DNA from: a virus
Length of the DNA stretch: 25,739 nucleotides
IMG/VR virus record: IMGVR_UViG_3300046010_004944
Span: 1-25,739 of that record
Direction: 5' to 3' (one strand)
Shown here in pieces: positions 1 to 6,605 of the stretch (position 1 is its first letter; the number at the start of each line of letters is the position of its first letter). The notes beneath the pieces were generated by a model. That model made no database searches. It was given only the letters and a program-made list of their open reading frames with translations, and was not told the origin of the DNA. The position numbers and the translations under genes were made by a program.

Positions 1-58
1 GAAACTTTTTTAAATACTCTCTAATAATAGTATTTTTAATTGTTGGTTTACCAGCCAT
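1..58 (-). CDS. Leftward gene, N-terminal 19 codons only
   Basis: On the minus strand an ATG at 58-56 opens a frame that runs off the left edge and reads MAGKPTIKNTIIREYLKKF. A perfect TATATTTG promoter element lies 15 bases upstream, which supports a real start. The basic N-terminus followed by a helix resembles, from memory only, the starts of small helix-turn-helix phage proteins in Bacteroidota. It is transcribed away from the replication genes and shares the operator-like array with them, so a regulator is possible. Too little is visible to assign a function. Confidence 0.55.
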   Translation of the reverse strand, partial: MAGKPTIKNTIIREYLKKF

Positions 59-73
59 GTTAATAGTTTTTAC

Positions 74-81
74 AAATATAT
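74..81 (-). promoter_or_regulatory. Leftward Bacteroidota-type -7 element
   Basis: Read on the minus strand this is TATATTTG, a perfect match to the Bacteroidota -7 consensus TAnnTTTG. It lies 15 bases before the leftward ATG, so the predicted transcript has a leader of only about ten bases. No clear TTTG -33 element is seen at the expected distance. Confidence 0.55.
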
Positions 82-135
82 AAAAAATTGGTTAACTTTG
101 AGGTATAGCGTTATTTAGATTAATTCTAATTAAAA

Positions 136-314
136 AAGTGTAAAGTGTAAAGTGTAAAGTAGTTTACACTTGCATTATTTATATTTTAAAATACAAAAAA
201 TAACAAATTTTTTTTTAGTGTGTAAAGTAGTTTACACTTTGGGTTAAATCGTTGATACCATTGATTAAATCGTGTAAAGTAAAATGTAAAGCACTTTACA
301 CTTAGTTTACACTT
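136..314. promoter_or_regulatory. Array of GTGTAAA/TTTACAC half-sites (operators or iterons)
   Basis: Forward half-sites GTGTAAA lie at 138-144, 145-151, 152-158, 220-226 and 272-278, with a variant ATGTAAA at 284-290. Reverse half-sites TTTACAC lie at 163-169, 231-237, 295-301 and 306-312. Pairs form three palindromes with a 4-base spacer (GTAG, GTAG, GCAC) centred near 160.5, 228.5 and 292.5, about 64-68 bases apart. The first three forward copies are tandem at 7-base steps. The array lies between two divergent promoters and just before a primase gene. It could be an operator region for a phage repressor or the iterons of a replication origin; the sequence does not decide between them. Confidence 0.8.
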
Positions 315-347
315 TTTTGTTAAAAAATAAATATTTTCACTATTTTG

Positions 348-378
348 TTGTTTGTATTAAAATAATCATATATATTTG
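348..378 (+). promoter_or_regulatory. Rightward early promoter
   Basis: TATATTTG at 371-378 is a perfect Bacteroidota -7 element. TTTG at 351-354 (16 bases before it) or TTG at 348-350 (20 bases before) supplies the -33 element. The predicted start, about 4-6 bases after the -7 box, falls at the first base of the 383-403 hairpin, so the transcript begins with a structured leader. The promoter is directly downstream of the palindrome array, as expected if that array controls it. Confidence 0.7.
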
Positions 379-382
379 CAAT

Positions 383-505
383 ATCTGAAATAGGCACTCA
401 GATGTTAAGACATAGCTCAAATAAAACATTTAAACCTTTACTGGTGTGTTGTAGGAGTTGAGCCCTACTAGGTTGCCAAACCAAACACATCTTTAAAGGT
501 TTTTT
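383..505 (+). ncRNA. Structured leader RNA: hairpin, three-way junction, U-tract
   Basis: A 5' hairpin pairs ATCTGA (383-388) with TCAGAT (398-403). A second, larger fold follows. AAACCTTTA (432-440) pairs perfectly with 494-502. After a 2x2 internal loop, 443-450 pairs with 484-491 with one G-U pair. The stem then opens into two arms, GTAGG 451-455 with CCTAC 464-468 and GGTT 471-474 with AACC 479-482, with only three unpaired junction bases. TTTTTT at 500-505 follows. This could be an attenuator for the replication operon, a regulatory leader, or a small RNA of about 120 nt ended by the U-tract. TAAAACATT occurs on both sides of the fold (422-430, 511-519). I do not recognise the family. 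Confidence 0.6.
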
Positions 506-519
506 ACATTTAAAACATT

Positions 520-810
520 ATGATTAAATTAAGAATTGAAAACCTAAAAGACTTTTTAGAAATTGAATTTAACAATACTTTTAAAATTTTACACGAATTA
601 GAAGAAACAGTTAAAAATAATAAACTTGAAAAAGTACTGCTAATACCATATAAAGAAAATGGAGATGTAATTTTTGATTTAACTGGTATTGTTTTAGATA
701 ATAATTATTTAAATGGTGAAGATTTTATTGATATGGATTTTGATAAACTAGACTTAAATAACTTTAAAGATGTAATTTTAAGCTACCAATATTCAACTAC
801 AATTAGCTAA
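520..810 (+). CDS. Small acidic protein, first gene of the replication operon
   Basis: This encodes 96 residues, strongly acidic in the second half (many D and E from residue 50 on). No recognised motif, signal peptide or membrane segment is present. Its ATG follows the leader RNA's U-tract by 14 bases, and its stop lies four bases before the primase gene, so the two are almost certainly co-transcribed. There is no Shine-Dalgarno sequence, as is usual in Bacteroidota. The charge could suit a DNA-mimic or a protein partner of the replication enzymes, but that is speculation; the function is unknown. Confidence 0.75.
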   Translation: MIKLRIENLKDFLEIEFNNTFKILHELEETVKNNKLEKVLLIPYKENGDVIFDLTGIVLDNNYLNGEDFIDMDFDKLDLNNFKDVILSYQYSTTIS

Positions 811-814
811 ATTT

Positions 815-3097
815 ATGATAACATTAAGTAGAGCAAGGCAATTACTAGATTTTAATTTATCTCTTATTACAATAGGCGATAAAAAACTACCTAATTTTCC
901 ATGGAAACCTCAACAAAGTACACCATTAAGTAAAGATGCTTTTGAAAAAAACTATATTTATAAAGGTGGCATAATTAAAAAAGATGGTACTGAAATACCT
1001 GAAACTTGCGGAGTTGGTATTGTTACTGGTTATAATGGATTAGAATGTATTGATATTGATTTAAAAATATTACCATCTCTAAAGGAGCAACAAGATTTTT
1101 GGAATGAATATATTAGTTTCTTATCTGATAATATTGATGATTTTGATAATAAATTTTGTATTTATAAGACCGTTAATAATGGCTATCATATTATTTATAG
1201 ATGTGCTAAAATAGAAGGTAATAAAAAGTTAGCAAAATTAGAAGGATATACAGAGGCTATTTTAGAAACTAGAGGTACTGGAGGTTATATTTTTGTATAT
1301 GAAAATAAGGTAGGTAAATTGGATTATACTGAAATTAAAGAAATATCTATTTTAGATCGTGAAGTTTTATTAGAGATTAGTAGGTCTTATAATTTTATTG
1401 AAGAGGTTAAAAAAATAGAACCTGAACAAAAAGAGTATTCTGATTCTAAAATTAAGCCATGGGATGACTATAATTCTAAAGTATCTATTTTTGATATTAT
1501 TTCTGATTCATTTGAAGTAGTAAGGAATATTAAAGATAAATATATTATTAGAAGATTTAATGCTACTTCTGCACATAGCGGATATGTTTATAAGAATAGC
1601 GGATGTATGTATTTATTTTCAACTGGTACAATATATCCAAACGAAAAGCTAATAAGTCCATTTACTGCCTATACAATTAAACACCATGGCGGGGATTTTA
1701 AAGAGGCTTCTAGAGTTATTTATAATGATGGCTATGGTTCTAGGTTAATAAAAGAACCTAAAGAACTGCTTGAAACTGTTATAATTGATAAAAAAGATTT
1801 AGAGTTTCCTTTAGATATATTCCCTGAAAGCGTACAAAATTATATTAAATTGTGTAATAATACTTTAGATAGTTCTATTGATTATATGGGTTGTTCATTC
1901 CTTTGGATGTCTAGTGTTATTATTGGTAACTCTATTAATATACGCATTAAAAATGGATGGATTGAAAATTGCACACTTTGGATTTCTATTGTAGGTAAAG
2001 CTGGTTTAGGTAAAACGCCATCTATTTCAAATATTATTTTTCCTTTGATGAAAGCTAATAATAGAGAAATTAAGCAATTTATTAAACAAAATCAAAAATA
2101 TCATGCTTACAAGGAATTAGATAAAAAAGAACAAAAGAATACAGAAGAAATAAAAAAACCGATTAAAACTCAATTTATTGTAAACGATATTACTTTAGAG
2201 GCTTTAGTAGATTTACACGAAGAGAGTGATAATGCAGTAGGGGTTTTTAAAGATGAACTTGCCGGGTGGTTTAAAGATATGAATAAATATCGTGCTGGCT
2301 CTGATTTAGAATTTTGGTTAAGTAGTTGGAGTGGTAAAGCTGTAAATTTAAACCGTAAAACCGCTAAATCTGCCTTTGTTGAAAAGCCTTTAATTCCAGT
2401 TTTAGGAGGTATACAACCTAGTATATTAACTACATTTTACACAGATGAAAATAAAGATAATGGATTTATTGACCGTATGCTTTTAGCGTTTCCTGAATTA
2501 GAAATAGAAAGTTATAACGATAAAGAAATATCAAAAGATATTTTAGAATGGTACTCATCAAGTGTTATTAATTTCTATGATGCTATTAAAAAGGATATTT
2601 TAAAAAGAAATATTGAAATGGAAATAGAACCAATTATATCAGACTTTTCAAGTGAGGCTAAAACTGAATGGATAAGAGTTTTTAACGAGATAACTAATAT
2701 TCAAAATAGTGATGAGGAAAATGAATATATGAAGTCTATGTTACCTAAACAAAAATCTTATATTCCTAGATTTGCATTGATATTAAATACAATAGACTGT
2801 TTTTATTCTGATAATAATGATGTAACAACTATTACAAAAGAAAGTGTTTTAAAAGCTGAAAAGCTATCAAAGTACTTTATTGCCATGGCTAAGAAAATTA
2901 AAGTTAATACAGTTGAGGTTTCAGATATAAAGAAAAATCTTTACCAAAATAAAGATAAAACAACTAGAGATAAATTTAACGCTTTATACGCTGAAAATCC
3001 TAAATTGAATAAAAAAGAGGTTGCGGATTTATTAGGAGTATCAAGACAAATGATTTATAATTTTATTAAAGACATAGAGAAAAATGACACAAACTAA
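815..3097 (+). CDS. Bifunctional primase-polymerase with DUF3987 ATPase domain
   Basis: A 760-residue replication protein. Residues about 1-200 form a prim-pol (archaeo-eukaryotic primase type) domain: GVGIVTG (66-72), metal-binding D80 and D82 in CIDID, H125 in NNGYHIIYR, and the glycine-rich ETRGTGGY (151-158). Residues about 240-310 carry the HSGYVYK...FSTGT region often found after such primase domains. Residues about 335-640 match DUF3987, an ATPase/helicase-like domain, with Walker A GKAGLGKT (394-401) and an acidic DE pair (480-481). The C-terminus has a helix-turn-helix (KKEVADLLGVSRQMIYNFI, about 734-752). It probably primes and unwinds DNA at the phage origin; the palindrome array upstream is a candidate site. 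Confidence 0.9.
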   Translation: MITLSRARQLLDFNLSLITIGDKKLPNFPWKPQQSTPLSKDAFEKNYIYKGGIIKKDGTEIPETCGVGIVTGYNGLECIDIDLKILPSLKEQQDFWNEYISFLSDNIDDFDNKFCIYKTVNNGYHIIYRCAKIEGNKKLAKLEGYTEAILETRGTGGYIFVYENKVGKLDYTEIKEISILDREVLLEISRSYNFIEEVKKIEPEQKEYSDSKIKPWDDYNSKVSIFDIISDSFEVVRNIKDKYIIRRFNATSAHSGYVYKNSGCMYLFSTGTIYPNEKLISPFTAYTIKHHGGDFKEASRVIYNDGYGSRLIKEPKELLETVIIDKKDLEFPLDIFPESVQNYIKLCNNTLDSSIDYMGCSFLWMSSVIIGNSINIRIKNGWIENCTLWISIVGKAGLGKTPSISNIIFPLMKANNREIKQFIKQNQKYHAYKELDKKEQKNTEEIKKPIKTQFIVNDITLEALVDLHEESDNAVGVFKDELAGWFKDMNKYRAGSDLEFWLSSWSGKAVNLNRKTAKSAFVEKPLIPVLGGIQPSILTTFYTDENKDNGFIDRMLLAFPELEIESYNDKEISKDILEWYSSSVINFYDAIKKDILKRNIEMEIEPIISDFSSEAKTEWIRVFNEITNIQNSDEENEYMKSMLPKQKSYIPRFALILNTIDCFYSDNNDVTTITKESVLKAEKLSKYFIAMAKKIKVNTVEVSDIKKNLYQNKDKTTRDKFNALYAENPKLNKKEVADLLGVSRQMIYNFIKDIEKNDTN

Positions 3098-3236
3098 AAC
3101 AATAGGTAACCAATCCTTTGATAAAATACAGGGTAAAATTTACACCGAAGTAAATGGTACTAAAGTACAAGTAAAGACTAGATTTAGTCTAAATGATATT
3201 TATATGGAACAAACAAGACTTAAAATTAAATTATAA
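3084..3236 (+). CDS. Hypothetical 50-residue protein
   Basis: A short frame overlapping the end of the primase gene by 14 bases and ending in TAATG, which shares its last base with the nuclease start. Such overlap on both sides is typical of a translated, coupled gene. The protein starts MTQTKTIGNQSFDK and ends in a basic segment (TRLKIKL). It has a small beta-like character and no recognised motif. Function unknown. Confidence 0.65.
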   Translation: MTQTKTIGNQSFDKIQGKIYTEVNGTKVQVKTRFSLNDIYMEQTRLKIKL

Positions 3237-3718
3237 TGGCTAAACAAAAACTATCACTTCAAACACTTACCGACCTAGACTGGTCAATTAGATGTTCTAA
3301 AACTAAAATGCAACCTGATTATGTACCTAAAACTACATTTACTGATAAAACAGCAAACGGATTAACTAAATGTATTGTTCATTGGTTAAACTTAAACGGA
3401 TGGCAAGCAGAACGTATTTCTACTACTGGACGTTATATTGATAACTCTAAAATAGTTACAGATGTGTTAGGTAATAGAAAAAAGATAGGAAGCGGTAAAT
3501 ATATCAAAGGTTCCGGAACAAATGGTAGTGCAGATATTTCAGCAACTATTAAAGGACGCTCAATTAAGATAGAAGTAAAAATTGGTAAAGATAAGCAGTC
3601 AGATGCACAAAAGAAGTATCAAGAAATGATTGAAAAGGCTGGGGGTGTTTACTTTATAGCTACTGATTTTGATGAATTTATGATGTTTTACAAAGGCATT
3701 ATTGAACAGACTATTTAA
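3236..3718 (+). CDS. VRR-NUC / PD-(D/E)XK-like nuclease
   Basis: A 160-residue protein with a nuclease core in its C-terminal half. GSAD gives D100 and IEVK gives E113 and K115, the D-ExK signature. Next come KDKQSDAQKKYQ (Q121, Q125) and AGGVYFIATD, the order seen in VRR-NUC and phage Holliday-junction-resolvase-like enzymes. The N-terminal 60 residues contain NGLTKCIVHWLNLNGW, the helix that normally begins these domains. It follows the primase in the same operon by a TAATG overlap, which suits a role in recombination or branch resolution during replication. The fold is well supported; the exact substrate is inferred. Confidence 0.8.
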   Translation: MAKQKLSLQTLTDLDWSIRCSKTKMQPDYVPKTTFTDKTANGLTKCIVHWLNLNGWQAERISTTGRYIDNSKIVTDVLGNRKKIGSGKYIKGSGTNGSADISATIKGRSIKIEVKIGKDKQSDAQKKYQEMIEKAGGVYFIATDFDEFMMFYKGIIEQTI

Positions 3719-3785
3719 CCAAACAATGACTTTTTGAATGATATAAAAATATTTAACGGGGATATTAACTTTTAAAATTATAGAG

Positions 3786-3914
3786 ATGAAAACTAGAATA
3801 CCTAGAAAATTAAAGAAAAAACAGAAAACTATTTTAACATTTGCTAAAAAATTTAGAAGATGCGAGTTAAAACACTTTAGTAAATTAATTAATAAACTGG
3901 AATTATGCTCCTAA
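3786..3914 (+). CDS. Very basic 42-residue protein
   Basis: The protein begins MKTRIPRKLKKKQ and is lysine- and arginine-rich throughout, with two cysteines (C26, C41). It is followed by an overlapping hydrophobic microprotein whose ATG lies inside its last codons. The stretch from 3719 to 4022 otherwise contains no long gene. The charge suggests nucleic-acid binding, but nothing specific can be read. It could be a chance frame, though the nested overlap with the next one argues for translation. Confidence 0.5.
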   Translation: MKTRIPRKLKKKQKTILTFAKKFRRCELKHFSKLINKLELCS

Positions 3915-4003
3915 ACATACTATACACAATAGCCAGAATTTTACTATTACCAATTAAATTTGTCATCTTATTAGAGTTTATAGATTTTTTGTTATATTAT
4001 TAA
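3905..4003 (+). CDS. 32-residue hydrophobic membrane microprotein
   Basis: The frame overlaps the previous basic microprotein by 10 bases. Nearly the whole 32-residue protein is hydrophobic (MLLNILYTIARILLLPIKFV onward), forming one probable membrane helix with two internal charged positions. Its size would fit a small membrane regulator or a holin-like helper, but no family is recognised. The -33 element of the lipoprotein promoter lies inside its 3' end. Confidence 0.45.
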   Translation: MLLNILYTIARILLLPIKFVILLEFIDFLLYY

Positions 4004-4018
4004 TTATTGTTATATTTA
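3988..4018 (+). promoter_or_regulatory. Promoter abutting the lipoprotein start codon
   Basis: TTTG at 3988-3991 and TATATTTA at 4011-4018 are 19 bases apart. The -7 box differs from TAnnTTTG only at its last base. The box ends four bases before the ATG at 4023, so transcription should start at or next to the start codon, giving a leaderless message. Confidence 0.55.
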
Positions 4019-4022
4019 CACC

Positions 4023-4382
4023 ATGAAACACATTATAATTTTATTATCGGTTATTCTTCCAGGGTGCAGTAAAAAACCTATTAACCCTATTCCGTTACCA
4101 ATTAATACTCATATTGTTGAGGTAATTTATAAACCACAATATAATCATTCCTATTTTACTTTAGCTCTTAACTATCCTAATGGTGAAGTTATTGGAGTTT
4201 ATCAAGATACTAGTAATAATGTTATTATTAAAACTTATACTTTAACAGACCAACCTATTTTAGTTAGTGGAAAATCTTATAACTTTATTCAAGGAACTGA
4301 TACAATGATTATAAAGATAGACGGAATTGTATTTGAACACTTTGTAGGAATAAGTTATTCGAGAGTAATTAACGTAAACTAA
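4023..4382 (+). CDS. Phage-encoded lipoprotein
   Basis: A 119-residue protein with a short type II signal peptide: MKH, then a hydrophobic run, then lipobox LPGC with the lipidated cysteine at residue 15. The mature part is beta-rich and about 105 residues long, and starts CSKKPINPIP. The positive residues after the cysteine do not look like the acidic export signal that sends Bacteroidota lipoproteins to the cell surface, so a periplasm-facing location is more likely. It sits alone between microproteins and the terminase with its own promoter. Lipoproteins of phages T5 (Llp) and TP-J34 (Ltp) block superinfection; a similar role is possible here but not shown. Confidence 0.75.
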   Translation: MKHIIILLSVILPGCSKKPINPIPLPINTHIVEVIYKPQYNHSYFTLALNYPNGEVIGVYQDTSNNVIIKTYTLTDQPILVSGKSYNFIQGTDTMIIKIDGIVFEHFVGISYSRVINVN

Positions 4383-4417
4383 ACTGTTTTAGATAATATA
4401 AAATATATTAATTTATT

Positions 4418-4699
4418 ATGGCAAAAGGATTTCAAAAGGGACATAAAGGATTAAAACCAAAAGGCTCAAAGTCTTATAGAACTATTGAATGGGAAAACTT
4501 TGGTAAGGAATTACTTGAAAAAGGTATGCCAAGAGCTTTAGAAATTATGGACACTTGCGAAGATGATAAGTTTATGAATCACTTTACTGGCCTTTTAGAA
4601 TACTTTAAACCTAAACTGGCAAGAGTAGATAATTTACAACTTCCTGAAAATACAACACCTTTAACTAAAATTGAGATAGTTGATTCAACTAAATCGTAA
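4418..4699 (+). CDS. terS: Terminase small subunit (probable)
   Basis: A 93-residue basic protein starting MAKGFQKGHKGLKPKG, with a helical middle (WENFGKELLEKGMPRALEIM) and the phrase LLEYFKPKLARV. This matches the short small-terminase-like proteins that precede TerL in Bacteroidota phages. It overlaps the large subunit gene by 20 bases. It would recognise phage DNA and load it into the motor. The call rests mainly on position and general resemblance; it is shorter than many small terminases, and the basic N-terminus is the likely DNA-binding part. Confidence 0.65.
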   Translation: MAKGFQKGHKGLKPKGSKSYRTIEWENFGKELLEKGMPRALEIMDTCEDDKFMNHFTGLLEYFKPKLARVDNLQLPENTTPLTKIEIVDSTKS

Positions 4700-5903
4700 A
4701 TATTTACCTTTAATTGAAAATAATACACGTTACTTTATTATTACTGGAGGGCGTGGCTCTGCTAAATCTTTTAGTGCTTCATTACTTTTTACCAAGTTAG
4801 GAATAGAAGAACCTCAACGAATACTGTTTACTCGTTATACAATGGTTGCAGCTCATTTATCTATTATACCTGAGTTTGTAGAAAAGATTAAGTTATACAA
4901 TGCTGACAACCTATTTAAGATTAATAAAACTGAGATAGTAAATGAAACTATTGGAAGTTCAATTATCTTTAAAGGAATTAAAACAAGTTCAGGAGACCAA
5001 ACAGCTAATCTTAAATCATTACAAGGTGTTACCACATGGGTACTAGACGAAGCTGAAGAGTTAAACGATGAGAGTATATTTGATAAGATAGATTTCAGTA
5101 TTAGAACTAAAGGAATACAGAATAGGGTAGTTTTAATTATGAATCCTAGCACTAAAGAGCATTGGATTTACAAACGTTTCTTTGAAGCTAAAGGTGTTCA
5201 AGAGGGCTTTAACGGCATTAAAGATGATACTACTTATATTCACACTACTTACTTAGATAACATTAATAACCTGGATGAATCGTTTTTAAAACAAGTTGAA
5301 CAAGTTAAACTAACACAGCCTGAAAAGTTTAAGCATATTATTTTAGGCGGTTGGTTAAATAAAGCTGAAGGTGTTATATTTACCAACTGGCGAATAGGTG
5401 AATTTGATAATACCATACCTAATGTATTCGGTCAAGATTATGGATTTAGTATTGACCCTAGTGTTTTAGTTAATGTGGCTATTGATAAGTCTAAACGTAT
5501 CATTTACGTTAATGAGTGCTTTTGTAAACCTTTTATGACTACTACTGATATTGAGATAGAAAATAAACGTTATGCTGGAGATAAGTTAATCATCGGAGAT
5601 AATTCAGAAGGTCGTTTAATTGAAGAGATAAGACGTAAAGGTGTTAACATTAAAGAAACAGTTAAGATAGCTGTTAGTTCAGGTATTGCTTTGATGCAAG
5701 ATTATGAGATAGTAGTTACTGAAACGAGCCTAAATATAATTAAAGAATTAAATAACTATTCATGGTCTGATAAGAAGTCAGGCACTCCAATTGATTTATA
5801 CAACCATTGTATTGATGCTATACGTTATAGCGTTGTTTATCAATTAGATAATCCAAATATAAAAAGAATGTCACCTCGTGGTTTTGGAGTTAAAAGAAAT
5901 TAG
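4680..5903 (+). CDS. terL: Terminase large subunit (packaging ATPase-nuclease)
   Basis: A 407-residue packaging motor. The ATPase domain has Walker A GGRGSAKS (23-30), Walker B VLDEAEE (D123, E124) and the coupling motif LIMNPST (N155). The C-terminal RNase H-like nuclease domain shows GQDYGFSIDP (D253), IIGDNSE (D307) and CIDAIRY (D379), the expected three acidic metal ligands. The length is typical. It overlaps terS at the front. The next promoter's -33 box lies in its last codons, so the tail module gets its own transcription start. In most phages the portal gene follows; here the portal is about 16 kb away. Confidence 0.95.
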   Translation: MIQLNRKYLPLIENNTRYFIITGGRGSAKSFSASLLFTKLGIEEPQRILFTRYTMVAAHLSIIPEFVEKIKLYNADNLFKINKTEIVNETIGSSIIFKGIKTSSGDQTANLKSLQGVTTWVLDEAEELNDESIFDKIDFSIRTKGIQNRVVLIMNPSTKEHWIYKRFFEAKGVQEGFNGIKDDTTYIHTTYLDNINNLDESFLKQVEQVKLTQPEKFKHIILGGWLNKAEGVIFTNWRIGEFDNTIPNVFGQDYGFSIDPSVLVNVAIDKSKRIIYVNECFCKPFMTTTDIEIENKRYAGDKLIIGDNSEGRLIEEIRRKGVNIKETVKIAVSSGIALMQDYEIVVTETSLNIIKELNNYSWSDKKSGTPIDLYNHCIDAIRYSVVYQLDNPNIKRMSPRGFGVKRN

Positions 5904-5911
5904 TATATTTG
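5883..5911 (+). promoter_or_regulatory. Tail-module promoter abutting the chaperone start
   Basis: TTTG (5883-5886), 17 bases, then TATATTTG (5904-5911): both elements match the Bacteroidota consensus exactly. The box ends five bases before the ATG at 5917, so the transcript should be leaderless or nearly so. This also favours 5917 over the upstream in-frame ATG at 5878, which would lie ahead of the transcription start. Confidence 0.7.
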
Positions 5912-5916
5912 TAACT

Positions 5917-6495
5917 ATGCAACAAGTAAAAGTAAACAATGAAATATATGAAGTTCCAATTAGTTGGAGTGAATTAAACTACTGGAAGGCTTGCCAGGTA
6001 TTAAATTTAGTAGGAGATAAAGGCAAACAACTTGCTTTACTTTCTAAAATACCTATGCAATTAATTGATATTATGCCTAATAATCAAATACAAATATTCT
6101 TTGATTTAATATCATTTACTGAAAACTTAGAAGTATTTGAAGGGCAAGAAGTATTGGATGAGTATAAAGATTTTGACTTTGGAAGTATTGAATACGGTAA
6201 AGCTGAAGCTATTAAAAAGATAATGGCTAAAGATTTATCAGGCTTTGAGGTTGCAGCCGAATCAATTAAGTTTCTTTATAACAAAGATATTAATGAGATG
6301 CCATTTTTAGAAGTGATAGGTACAGCTAATTTTTTTTTGAGCAAATTACTAGCTTCTATAATAGTTTCTCCCAACTTGGAGAAGGTGAAACGAGCAATGA
6401 ACAAATCCAAGCTGGAATTGAAAGACTATACAGTTTTGGTAGCTTTGCAACATACATTGAACTCGCAAGGAGTGGAGCAATCGGAAACACAATAG
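5917..6495 (+). CDS. Tail assembly chaperone, zero-frame product (gpG-like)
   Basis: A 192-residue protein starting MQQVKVNNEIYEVPISWSEL, which resembles tail-chaperone-like proteins of Bacteroidota siphophages (beta-rich start with a VP.SW motif, then helical with LSKIPMQLIDIMP). The in-frame ATG at 5878 was rejected because a consensus promoter lies between the two. After T9 at 6330-6338 the zero frame continues for about 52 codons with CCC, TTG, CTG and TCC codons that are rare in neighbouring genes, while the -1 frame reads as a well-formed chaperone extension. The long and short products would together coat and fold the tape measure protein during tail assembly. Confidence 0.75.
   Translation: MQQVKVNNEIYEVPISWSELNYWKACQVLNLVGDKGKQLALLSKIPMQLIDIMPNNQIQIFFDLISFTENLEVFEGQEVLDEYKDFDFGSIEYGKAEAIKKIMAKDLSGFEVAAESIKFLYNKDINEMPFLEVIGTANFFLSKLLASIIVSPNLEKVKRAMNKSKLELKDYTVLVALQHTLNSQGVEQSETQ
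6330..6339 (+). other. Candidate -1 frameshift site, T9 then G
   Basis: Zero-frame codons are AAT TTT TTT TTG AGC. Heptamers T TTT TTT (6330-6336) and T TTT TTG (6333-6339) both allow -1 slippage, and a run of nine also allows polymerase slippage. A 7-bp hairpin (6365-6371 with 6378-6384) lies 25 bases downstream, farther than usual for a stimulator. The -1 frame is open from 6330 to its stop at 6603-6605. Confidence 0.7.
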
Positions 6496-6605
6496 ACGAA
6501 GTATTAAAGCAGCCAGTAAGAGTTGTTTATATGCTTTTACTTTATGATAAGGAATATAGAGAGTACGAAAAGAAATTAACAGAAATATTAAAGAATAAGA
6601 AATGA
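6330..6605 (+). CDS. Tail chaperone -1 frame extension (gpT-like)
   Basis: The -1 frame has no usable start codon near its beginning, so it can only be made as a fusion to the first 140 or so chaperone residues, giving about 229 residues. It reads FEQITSFYNSF, then a helical region and DEVLKQPVRVVYMLLLYDKE and EYEKKLTEILKNKK. The DxVL..P...VY pattern followed by a charged helix is what gpT-type extensions look like. Its TGA overlaps the next gene's ATG (ATGA), the usual arrangement of coupled genes, which is strong evidence that the frame is translated. A homopolymer undercall (nine for ten) would make one continuous gene instead. Confidence 0.75.
   Translation, partial: FFFEQITSFYNSFSQLGEGETSNEQIQAGIERLYSFGSFATYIELARSGAIGNTIDEVLKQPVRVVYMLLLYDKEYREYEKKLTEILKNKK

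Noticed and set aside
136-314. CRISPR array
   Set aside because: Repeats are 7-9 bases, inverted and unevenly spaced, with no spacers of constant length.
432-502. tRNA or tRNA-like gene
   Set aside because: The fold has two short arms, not a tRNA cloverleaf, and lacks T-loop and CCA-proximal features.
432-502. phi29-type packaging RNA (three-way junction)
   Set aside because: Only the topology is alike. The packaging ATPase here is a TerL with a nuclease domain, which does not use a pRNA.
4853-5152. 99-codon open frame on the minus strand inside terL
   Set aside because: It is opposite a well-supported terminase coding region, has no promoter or coupling, and its composition is that of a shadow frame.
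5878-5916. Upstream in-frame ATG for the tail chaperone
   Set aside because: A consensus promoter ends at 5911, so this ATG lies upstream of the likely transcript start, and it would overlap terL by 26 bases.
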